From: Alphaproteobacteria bacterium
GTDB taxonomy: Bacteria > Pseudomonadota > Alphaproteobacteria > Sphingomonadales > Sphingomonadaceae
Reading direction: 5' to 3'
Length of the DNA stretch: 20,700 bases
Assembly: GCA_018830415.1 (NCBI GenBank)
Contig: JAHJSJ010000109.1
Coordinates: 1-20,700, forward strand
The position numbers were made by a program, and so were the translations under genes. Positions 14,809 through 20,700 of the stretch are shown here, in pieces. Under the pieces are notes generated by a model. That model saw only the letters and a program-made list of their open reading frames with translations. It did no database searches and was not told the DNA's origin. Positions within the stretch are counted from its first letter, which is position 1, and every line of letters starts with the position of its first letter.

Positions 14809-15489
14809 ATGACTGTCCGGCCATCTGTCGAGGTGATCGAACTGCCCGGTGCCGATTGCCCGATCGCGATTGTCGATGGGTTTGCAGCGGCGCCTGAACG
14901 GTGGCGCGATCAGGCCGTTGGCGACGGTTATGATTATCGCGGCGACTTTTATCCGGGGCAAAGAAAGCCGGTCGACCCCGCCTATTTCGGGGACATCGGG
15001 CAGCGTCTGGGCCTGATCATGCGGTCGGTTTTCGGTTGTGAAAAATCGCTGCGGGTCGACCGGGCGCTCTATTCACTTGTCAGTACCGCGCCGGATCAAC
15101 TGTCCCTCGCGCAGCGTATCCCGCATATCGATGATGTGGCACCGGGCAGCTATGCCATGGTCCATTATCTGGCGCACACCCCGTTCGGCGGCACGGCCTT
15201 TTATCGCCACCTGAGCACTGGTTTCGCGCAAATTGCAGCCGAACAGCACCGCCAATATATGGAAGCCCTTGAAGTCGATCTCGATGCCAACGGTCGCCCC
15301 GCACCCGGCTATATTGCCGGCGACACGCCAGCCTTCTCGCAGATCGGCAAGGTCGATTTTGTCTATAACCGGGCGGTGATCTATCCGGGCAACCTGTTGC
15401 ATTGTTCGATCGTGTCGACTGCGGTTAACCATCCCGGCGATCCCCTGACCGGCCGCCTGACCATCGCGGGTTTCTTTCACGCTGATTAG
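14809..15489 (+). CDS. DUF6445-like protein, putative 2-oxoglutarate/Fe(II) oxygenase fold
   Basis: About 226 residues, no signal peptide. I recognise it as the small protein often found beside tryptophan-halogenase genes (DUF6445), with moderate certainty. The sequence has a pattern typical of 2OG-Fe(II) dioxygenases: PHID (His106, Asp108), then HTPFGGTAFYRH, NRAVIYPGNLLHCS (His198) and GRLTIAGFF (Arg216, in the place of the 2-oxoglutarate-binding Arg). A role in oxidising the same unknown substrate as the cupins or halogenase is inference. The start is uncertain: ATG 14809, 14794 and 14725 are all in frame and none has a good ribosome site; 14809 leaves the conserved-looking region intact. 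It follows cupin 2 and its 3' end converges on the esterase gene. Confidence 0.75.
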   Translation: MTVRPSVEVIELPGADCPIAIVDGFAAAPERWRDQAVGDGYDYRGDFYPGQRKPVDPAYFGDIGQRLGLIMRSVFGCEKSLRVDRALYSLVSTAPDQLSLAQRIPHIDDVAPGSYAMVHYLAHTPFGGTAFYRHLSTGFAQIAAEQHRQYMEALEVDLDANGRPAPGYIAGDTPAFSQIGKVDFVYNRAVIYPGNLLHCSIVSTAVNHPGDPLTGRLTIAGFFHAD

Positions 15490-15583
15490 GTTCTGGCCCT
15501 AGGGGCAGGATCTGTTAACCCCGCCTTTGAGGCGACGGATCTTGTGAGACTGATGGTCGACGAGTCGAGATATTTCACCGCAA

Positions 15584-17539
15584 TTACTGTGCAACCCTCA
15601 ATCGAAACGGAACCAGAGGCACGCCGTCAGAATCAAACAGGCTGACAAGCGCATTATTCGCCCAAAGGTAGCGAATTTCTCGCGTCGAATCCGTGATGGG
15701 AACGATGACACGGTCTCCCCCAGCCAACTGGGCAGCGGCGAATTGGCATTCGCCATCGCCATCGCAAATGGCAAAACCGGCCGGATGCACGGTACCTCCA
15801 AGTAACCGGAAACTGCGAGGCAAGCGCACAACCACATTATTCGCGGATCGGGTATACGCCAGTTCCTCACCGGCGTTCCATTCGGAAGCGGTTGCCGCCA
15901 GCGCAAGGCGCCGCCCAACCTCCAGCTTGTTGGTAGGATGAATGTCGAACCGATCGCCAATGTCGATGGTCGGGATGAGCGCGACATCTTGATGCGCATT
16001 GGCAAAATTGCGCTGGGCCTCACGCAGTTCGGCCCAATTAGAGGGCACCGCAGCATCCGCCAGCGCACCAAATCCCGCCAGTTGAATGACAAGGAACTGG
16101 CGAGCATCAAACCGCGAACGCAAGTCATCGGCCCATGCGCCCAACAAGGCTGGATAGGCGCTCGCGCGGGAGGCATTTGATTCCCCCTGATACCAGGCAA
16201 CGCCATGCAGAGCATACTGGCCAAGCGGGGCGATCATGCCATTATGCAATGTAGCCAGCCCCTCTCCATTGACCCATGGCGGCATCGGCACCGGCCCCAG
16301 ATCAGCAAGGGGATTGCCGCGCGTGAACGTCCATTGCGTGTCGAATGGGACGATCGAACCGTCAGCGAGCACCAATCCGCGCTCACCGCCTCCCCACAAC
16401 CCGCCGCCGGCGCCAGTATCAAGGACTATTATCTCGACTACATTGGTCCCGGCATGGACTAGCGAGGCGGGCAGCGCGTAATTTCTTGGACGATTCCAGC
16501 CGACTGTCACTCCAACGCGGGTGTTGTTCACCAACGTCAGGTCGACGTCGTCAACATTGCCGATCACCATGTTGCTGGCGGCGGCGGCTTGTTCGGCGGT
16601 CAAGGTCACGGTCGTGTGATAGACCCCGATCCCATCAAAATTCGCCAGCGCGGCAATATCCCACTGCTCCCACAGGCCCGCCATCGGGTCAGCTTCTACC
16701 GCATCGTCCTGATGTTCCTGCGGGCCTGGGCGTTGGGCAATCAGCCAGCTTTCCAACGCGGCGTTGGCAATGCGCTCAGTCCCTTCGGGATCGAGCCGAT
16801 GATTTTCAGCGGCGGCGAGGCTATCATCGAACCCGCCATGTCGGCGCAGAGTCGCTTCTCCAAGCCAGTCTTCGATGCGTGAGCCGCCCCAGGATGCGGC
16901 GATCAAGCCGATGGGAATGGCCAATCTGTCGCGCAGTTCCCGCCCCATATAATAGCAGGCAGCCGAAAATTCGCGCGCGCTCTCCGCATTCGCTGCGAGC
17001 CAACGGCTTGGCTGGGCGAAACGCTCGCCCGCTTGGAGCAGTCGCTGGCGTGGGACAAGCAGGAGGCGCAAACCCGCATCATCGCTCTGTGCCAGTTCCT
17101 GATCTGCATTGGTGGCCTGAGCCACCGTAAATTCCATGTTCGATTGGCCAGAGCATAGCCACACATCACCCACCGCCACATGGTGCAGTGTCAGTAGCTC
17201 ATCGGCCTCGCTGCGCACCGTAAGCGACGCGTCATGCACTACGGACATCGGCGGCAACACAGCACGCCAATGCCCATCAGCGCCAACCTGCGTTCGCGCT
17301 TCGGCGGCGTCGAGGGTCACTATGACGTCCGCGCCGGGTCTGCCGACACCCCAGATCGGCACGGGACGGCCGCGCTGCAAGACAAGGTTGTCGGTAAACG
17401 GTTCCCCAAGCGCAAGTGGCTGCGACGATTGCGCAGTCGCGGTCCCGCTCAAGGCCAACACGATGGTAACTAGCCCCACGACAACCCAATGGCGCCAGGC
17501 CGGGGCAAGGTGGAGTCTGGAATATATCCCGTCAGTCAT
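15584..17539 (-). CDS. Sialate O-acetylesterase family protein (exported carbohydrate acetylesterase)
   Basis: About 651 residues with a signal peptide whose hydrophobic core is VVVGLVTIVLALSG, ending ATAQ. The SASA-type catalytic motifs are LCSGQSNMEF (Ser133 nucleophile), GLIAASWGGSRIEDW, GVAWYQGESNAS and DIGDRFDIHPTNK (probable catalytic His). A jelly-roll insertion (WEQWDIAAL to GGGERGL) interrupts the hydrolase domain, as is normal for this family. Members deacetylate sialic acids but are also widespread in plant and algal polysaccharide loci as acetyl-glycan esterases; with no sialic-acid genes here, the second role is more likely. ATG 17539 has GAAGG upstream and gives the more plausible signal peptide; ATG 17626, with AGGGA upstream, is an alternative that adds 29 polar residues. 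No LacI-type operator is seen upstream, so it may be regulated separately. Confidence 0.88.
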   Translation of the reverse strand: MTDGIYSRLHLAPAWRHWVVVGLVTIVLALSGTATAQSSQPLALGEPFTDNLVLQRGRPVPIWGVGRPGADVIVTLDAAEARTQVGADGHWRAVLPPMSVVHDASLTVRSEADELLTLHHVAVGDVWLCSGQSNMEFTVAQATNADQELAQSDDAGLRLLLVPRQRLLQAGERFAQPSRWLAANAESAREFSAACYYMGRELRDRLAIPIGLIAASWGGSRIEDWLGEATLRRHGGFDDSLAAAENHRLDPEGTERIANAALESWLIAQRPGPQEHQDDAVEADPMAGLWEQWDIAALANFDGIGVYHTTVTLTAEQAAAASNMVIGNVDDVDLTLVNNTRVGVTVGWNRPRNYALPASLVHAGTNVVEIIVLDTGAGGGLWGGGERGLVLADGSIVPFDTQWTFTRGNPLADLGPVPMPPWVNGEGLATLHNGMIAPLGQYALHGVAWYQGESNASRASAYPALLGAWADDLRSRFDARQFLVIQLAGFGALADAAVPSNWAELREAQRNFANAHQDVALIPTIDIGDRFDIHPTNKLEVGRRLALAATASEWNAGEELAYTRSANNVVVRLPRSFRLLGGTVHPAGFAICDGDGECQFAAAQLAGGDRVIVPITDSTREIRYLWANNALVSLFDSDGVPLVPFRLRVAQ

Positions 17540-17722
17540 CTGATGCTTACCTTCATCCTTGATCGCAACCTTGACCGCGTGACCATCCTCCTGTCCATCA
17601 TCTTTCCAGCGCGCGGCGGTCGACATCTGGTGGTCCCTGCACAGGTTCGCCCGCTGCAGCCGTGACGGGTTTTAAGGTGGTGTCAGTCCAATGCGAACTC
17701 GTCTCCACTTGGCGCACAAAGG

Positions 17723-18019
17723 TCAAGCCCGGACGCATTTATGCTGCAAGGTCTGCCACTCGACCAGCGCGGCCGAGCGCCGTACTGAATATCTGAACGA
17801 ACGTCCGCTGTCGCTGATTGTCGCTCGATTCCGGGCAGTCCCAAAGGTCCAACCACACCGCCGCTGAGCCAAAGCCGCTACGATGATCGCTGTCACAGCG
17901 TCTTCAGCCCGCGCACGCCTGGCTTCGTTCCTTGAGACCAGGTGGCGCTTGATCCGGTCGGGTGCCTTCACCAGCGCAGCAAGGACGATCGCCCGAACCA
18001 GTTCGGGATCGCTACTCAT
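17723..18019 (-). CDS. Small hypothetical protein paired with the excisionase-like HTH gene
   Basis: 98 residues. The ATG at 18019 overlaps the stop of the HTH gene by four bases (ATGA), so it is very likely translated from the same message. The first half (PELVRAIVLAALVKAPDRIKR, then an Arg/Ala-rich stretch ending AIIVAALAQR) looks helical and distantly recalls small DUF6771-type proteins of sphingomonad mobile elements; this is a weak resemblance. The second half is Arg/Ser-rich and low in recognisable features, so the true C-terminus could have been altered by a frameshift. No function is proposed. Confidence 0.5.
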   Translation of the reverse strand: MSSDPELVRAIVLAALVKAPDRIKRHLVSRNEARRARAEDAVTAIIVAALAQRRCGWTFGTARNRATISDSGRSFRYSVRRSAALVEWQTLQHKCVRA

Positions 18020-18276
18020 TGTTCGATGCCCGCTGCCTTACCGCCGACAGGCCGCCGCCTGTGAGCAATCAGACCCTTGAGGCTTTCGGTGAGAATCAAG
18101 GTCGAACAGCCGAGCTTGACGATCTCGATCTCGCCTCGGGAGATGAGGACGTAGAGCGTGCTGCGGCTGATCCCGACGAAGCGGCAGGCATCGGGGACGC
18201 GCATTGCGATCGGCTCGATCAACGGGGCCGCGCGGCGCTGGTCGGGTTGCGGGGCAGTGGGCAAGGCAGGGGGCAT
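18016..18276 (-). CDS. Small helix-turn-helix DNA-binding protein, excisionase/AlpA-like
   Basis: 86 residues. The core MRVPDACRFVGISRSTLYVL followed by ISRGEIEIVKLGCSTLILTESLKGLI is a winged-helix/MerR-like HTH typical of excisionases and AlpA-type regulators, in which the HTH reads the DNA and the SxxLxxLI tail closes the domain. AAGGAG lies six bases before ATG 18276, which supports the full-length start; ATG 18204 at the HTH itself is less likely. It overlaps a small hypothetical gene by ATGA. Such pairs belong to integrated elements or phage remnants, but no integrase gene is seen between here and the IS66 end, so any partner has been lost or lies elsewhere. Confidence 0.72.
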   Translation of the reverse strand: MPPALPTAPQPDQRRAAPLIEPIAMRVPDACRFVGISRSTLYVLISRGEIEIVKLGCSTLILTESLKGLIAHRRRPVGGKAAGIEQ

Positions 18277-18283
18277 GGCATTG

Positions 18284-18686
18284 CTCCTTGGTGACAGGGT
18301 GATGACGAACCAGCCCAGGGTGTGGGGAGCGCAGCCGGTCCGCCATCGCTGCCGATTATCGAGGCGTTGGAGGGCTCAGCGCCAGATGACATTTGCGCGC
18401 CACAGCCGCCGCTTGTGCGATGCCGGGCAGGACCATACTGCCGATCCGCGATTTCGGACGGTCAAACGCATGCTTGCATCGCGGTGGATTTGCTCGTGGT
18501 AAAGTAGGGCAAGGCCAGGCTGGGTCGTATCGTCAACCGCCGTCGCCTCTGCGATTGATTTACAAAGATTATTTGCTCAAAGTGCCAGCACGGCATTTTA
18601 TGCGACGGCGCTCAAAATCCAGCAATTCCAAACACCTCCACCCACACCGACGGAGGAGCTTTTATCTGGCCATCCAAAAAACAACC
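18284..18686. other. About 400 bases with no recognisable gene, up to the IS66 left end
   Basis: All frames were inspected. The open frames here are short or run through neighbouring genes in antisense, and none gives a recognisable protein. No tRNA, repeat array or clear terminator is seen. The stretch 18541-18686 is noticeably more A+T-rich than the PUL genes. The eight bases before the IS end are AAACAACC and would be the left copy of an IS66 target duplication. Confidence 0.5.
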
Positions 18687-18715
18687 GTAAGCGTCCGGTT
18701 TCGGCACCTGAAATC
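18687..18715 (+). repeat. IS66 left terminal inverted repeat (IRL)
   Basis: The sequence opens GTAAGCGTCCGGTTTCGG, and IS66-family termini characteristically start with GTAAGCG. The inner boundary is uncertain because the right repeat is not in the window for comparison. Confidence 0.65.
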
Positions 18716-18765
18716 CGGGGTGCAATTTTTGTCCATCGGGTGTTTTCCTGGTGGCTGGAGGTTGC

Positions 18766-19506
18766 ATGGCTGGTCGTTCCCATTTTGATAATCCGGCGCG
18801 GCGCGAGTGGTGGTCGGTTCATGTCGAGGCGTGGCGCCGCAGCGGCTTGTCGCGGAAAAAATATTGCCGCGTGCACAAGCTCACCGAGACCACTTTCGTA
18901 CGCTGGCTCGACGTGCTGACGGACAGGAAAACGGCCAAAATCCGGGTCGAACGCGGGGCGGACGAACGTCGGTGCAAGCGCAGCCGCAAGGGCGGCAAGC
19001 TGACGACCGACCGCCGCAACCAGGCAGCGCAGGCGTATTGGGCGATGCATGTCGAGGCGCTCGAATGGAGCGGGATGACAGTGCGTGAGTATGCGGCGGC
19101 GCTGGCGATCTCGCGTCATAGCCTCGCGCGCTGGCGCGATTTGCTGGCTGAACGGGACGCGCCGGTCGACTGGCGCGCGCGGCTTCATCCGAGCGCGAGG
19201 CCGCAAATAAGCAGCGCTGCTAGTTGCGCAACAAGCAACGGTTCTGAAGCTGGAATGAGCGTTGGCGGCTTGACAGATGCGCCAGATCATCGCGCGGGGG
19301 CGCAGGTCCGGCGCAGCTTCACAGTTGCCCAGCGGTGCGCCATCGTACTCGAAGCTGAAGCTCCCGGTACGACGGCTGCGAAGGTCTGTCGGCGTCATGG
19401 GATCGCCACCAGCATGTTGTTCCGCTGGCGCGCGCAACTTGCGCCCGGCGGTACCGAACAGGCCCGCTTTGTGACAGTGCGGGCGGAGGGGGAACTGCAA
19501 TGCTGA
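18766..19506 (+). CDS. tnpA: IS66 accessory protein TnpA (long form with repeated HTH-like segments)
   Basis: 246 residues, basic. Residues near 13-55 and 88-130 are internal repeats of one HTH-like unit: both have W..HVEA followed by SG, then a Tyr, and end RW.D.L. A third unit near the C-terminus (RRSFTVAQRCAIV to LFRWRAQL) is the ordinary TnpA helix-turn-helix of IS66/IS3-type accessory proteins. The protein is longer than the short TnpA of classical IS66, which fits a duplicated DNA-binding part. It probably binds the element ends and regulates or assists transposition. ATG 18766 has GGAGG four bases upstream; a GTG frame from 18751 would include that ribosome site. The stop overlaps tnpB by seven bases. 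Confidence 0.82.
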   Translation: MAGRSHFDNPARREWWSVHVEAWRRSGLSRKKYCRVHKLTETTFVRWLDVLTDRKTAKIRVERGADERRCKRSRKGGKLTTDRRNQAAQAYWAMHVEALEWSGMTVREYAAALAISRHSLARWRDLLAERDAPVDWRARLHPSARPQISSAASCATSNGSEAGMSVGGLTDAPDHRAGAQVRRSFTVAQRCAIVLEAEAPGTTAAKVCRRHGIATSMLFRWRAQLAPGGTEQARFVTVRAEGELQC

Positions 19507-19853
19507 TGCTTCCGGCCGGCACAAAGGTGCATCTGGCGGTGGGCTATACCGACATGCGCAAGGGGATCGATGGGCTGGCGACCATGGTGCAGGAAGTGCT
19601 GAGGGAAGACAGCTTCTCGGGTCACCTGTTCGCGTTCCGCGGGCGCAATGCGCGCATCATCAAGATCCTGTTCTGGGATGGGAGCGGGCTGTGCCTGTTC
19701 ACCAAACGGATGGAGCACGGGGGCTTTGTGTGGCCGAGCCTGCATCAGGTCGGCGAGAGCATAGTGCTGTCCTCGGCGCAGCTGGCGATGCTGATCGAGG
19801 GGATCGACTGGCGGCGTCCCGAGCAGCAGTGGAGGCCCAGAAAAGCAGGGTGA
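19500..19853 (+). CDS. tnpB: IS66 accessory protein TnpB
   Basis: 117 residues, the normal length. The motifs VGYTDMRKGIDGLATMVQ, FAFRGRNARIIKILFWDGSG and FTKRMEHGGFVWP are unmistakable for IS66 TnpB (the 'Orf2' family). The protein is required for transposition in some IS66 elements but has no known enzymatic activity. ATG 19500 overlaps the tnpA stop, which suggests translational coupling. The coding sequence looks intact. Confidence 0.95.
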   Translation: MLMLPAGTKVHLAVGYTDMRKGIDGLATMVQEVLREDSFSGHLFAFRGRNARIIKILFWDGSGLCLFTKRMEHGGFVWPSLHQVGESIVLSSAQLAMLIEGIDWRRPEQQWRPRKAG

Positions 19854-19937
19854 AAAGCCGGTTGAAAACTGCCCCGAACACTGCACTGAACCCGCAGAAA
19901 TGCTTGAGAAAATGCCGCCTTCGTGGTAGCAAAATCC

Positions 19938-20700
19938 ATGCGGCTCGAGCTCGACAATCTGCCGTCCGATGTGGGCCTTCTGCACCAGCTGGTGCGCGAC
20001 ATGGCAGCGCTGGTCGACACCCGCAATGACGAGATCGAACGCCTTCAGGCAATCATCACCAAGCTCCAGCGCATGCAGTTCGGGCGCCGCTCCGAGCGGC
20101 TCGATCCTGATCAGCTGGCGCTCGGCCTCGAGGACCTCGACGCCGATATCGGGCGCATCGAGGAAAGCCGTCCGGCCATCGTTGGGGATACCGGGGCTGC
20201 CGAACGGCGCGCTCACCGCACCGCCTTGCCAGATCATCTGGAGCGCGAAGACATCATCCTCGACGCTGATCACGCGGCATGCCCGTGCTGCGGCAGTGCG
20301 CTCCATAGTATGGGCGAGAGCGTCTCCGAGATGCTCGACTGGGTGCCGGCACGGCTGCGGGTGATCCGCACCACGCGTCCCAAATACGCCTGCCGCGCAT
20401 GCGGCAGCCTCGTCCAGGCACTGGCTCCCGAGCGCGTGATCGCTGGTGGTCTGGCAACGCCTGCGCTGCTCACGCAGGTACTGGTGAGCAAATACTGCGA
20501 CCACACCCCGCTCTATCGCCAGTCGCGTATCTTCGCCCGCCACGGGGTCAATCTGGCGCGTTCGACGCTCGGGGATGGGTTGGCGGCGCGTGCTGGTGGC
20601 TCGAAGCCCTGCACGACCGGCTGTGTGCTGACGTGTTCGCCAGCGATCATCTGTTCGCCGACGACACGCCGGTCCCGGTGCTCGATCCGGGGCGCGGGCG
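19938..20700 (+). pseudogene. tnpC: IS66 transposase TnpC, frameshifted and cut by window edge
   Basis: Starting at ATG 19938, the frame gives a normal IS66 TnpC N-terminus: a leucine-rich coiled-coil segment (LLHQLVRDMAALVDTRNDEI), LQRMQFGRRSERLD, and a zinc-ribbon-like pair of cysteine motifs (CPCCGSAL and YACRACGSLV), then VSKYCDHTPLYRQS and HGVNLARSTLGD. After residue 213 or so this frame turns into unrelated sequence, while the frame one base away reads WVGGACWWLEALHDRLCADV and FADDTPVPVLDPGRG, the expected continuation with the first catalytic Asp of the DDE domain. A single missing T between 20576 and 20577 (GATGGG where GATTGGG is expected) restores the frame. The gene is therefore broken, unless this is a sequencing error or a programmed shift. 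Confidence 0.85.

Larger units (their letters stand above)
18687..20700 (+). mobile_element. IS66-family insertion sequence, left end and tnpA-tnpB-tnpC (right end outside window)
   Basis: The element begins at GTAAGCG, the usual terminal sequence of IS66-family inverted repeats, 79 bases before tnpA. The gene order tnpA, tnpB, tnpC, with overlapping tnpA/tnpB and a longer tnpC carrying the DDE domain, is the IS66 standard. IS66 elements normally duplicate 8 bp at insertion; only the left flank (AAACAACC at 18679-18686) can be seen here. The right inverted repeat lies beyond the window. The tnpC frameshift near 20576 suggests this copy is no longer autonomous. Confidence 0.85.

Noticed and set aside
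15490..15583. Bidirectional terminator between the DUF6445-like and esterase genes
   Set aside because: Only short, imperfect dyads (around CCCTAGGG and CGCCTTTGAGGCG) are present and none is followed by a T-run.
15584..17539. A sialic-acid catabolism function
   Set aside because: The family name suggests it, but no sialidase, NanA-type lyase or sialic-acid transporter is present; acetylated glycans are the more likely target.
19395..20543. Minus-strand open frame of 382 codons across the IS66 tnpB/tnpC genes
   Set aside because: It is the antisense of well-recognised IS66 proteins; the same applies to the minus-strand frame at 18598-19524 opposite tnpA.
1..20700. tRNA, rRNA, CRISPR array, riboswitch or replication origin
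   Set aside because: No cloverleaf-like sequence, regular short repeat series or iteron cluster was seen on either strand by reading; a covariance-model search could still reveal a small RNA.

Overview
The window is high-GC DNA that looks alphaproteobacterial, most likely from Sphingomonadales (Novosphingobium, Sphingobium or Erythrobacter type). The grounds are the Xanthomonas/Caulobacter-type TonB-dependent receptor next to a flavin-dependent 'tryptophan halogenase', cupin-like proteins and a DUF6445-like protein, a gene company that I associate with sphingomonads, caulobacters and xanthomonads. Assignment is by recognition only; no marker gene is present.

Layout. Positions 1-17539 form a carbohydrate-utilisation locus. 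On the minus strand, operon A runs LacI-type regulator (13500-12448), TonB-dependent receptor (12287-9363), GH3 beta-glucosidase lipoprotein (9209-7209), halogenase (7185-5674), GH30 lipoprotein (5677-4208) and GluP/FucP-type sugar permease (4196-2928). Operon B, also minus, runs cupin-like oxygenase 1 (1916-894), SGNH esterase (874-185) and the start of a probable GH2 enzyme cut by the window edge. A secreted endonuclease/exonuclease/phosphatase-family protein (2013-2918, plus) diverges from operon B. Operon C (plus) holds cupin-like oxygenase 2 (13719-14723) and the DUF6445-like protein (14809-15489), followed convergently by a sialate-O-acetylesterase-family esterase (17539-15584).

Regulation. 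Four 14-bp palindromes matching TGGAAGCGCTTCCA, perfectly or with one mismatch, lie in exactly the three promoter regions of these operons: 1966-1979, 12376-12389, 12430-12443 and 13661-13674. They are very likely operators of the encoded LacI-type protein and tie the whole locus into one local regulon.

How it works (inference). Esterases and GH2/GH30 enzymes trim a beta-linked glycan, the receptor imports oligosaccharides across the outer membrane, GH3 releases glucose, and the permease carries the monosaccharide through the inner membrane. A beta-1,3/1,6-glucan such as laminarin or a fungal glucan is plausible but not proven. The halogenase, two JmjC-type cupins and the DUF6445-like protein are co-regulated with this import system and their substrate is unknown. 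They are the most interesting part of the window.

Positions 17723-20700 are accessory DNA: a small excisionase-like helix-turn-helix gene overlapping a small hypothetical gene, about 400 bases with no recognisable gene, then the left end of an IS66-family insertion sequence (tnpA, tnpB, tnpC). Its tnpC carries an apparent one-base deletion near 20576, so this copy is probably inactive.
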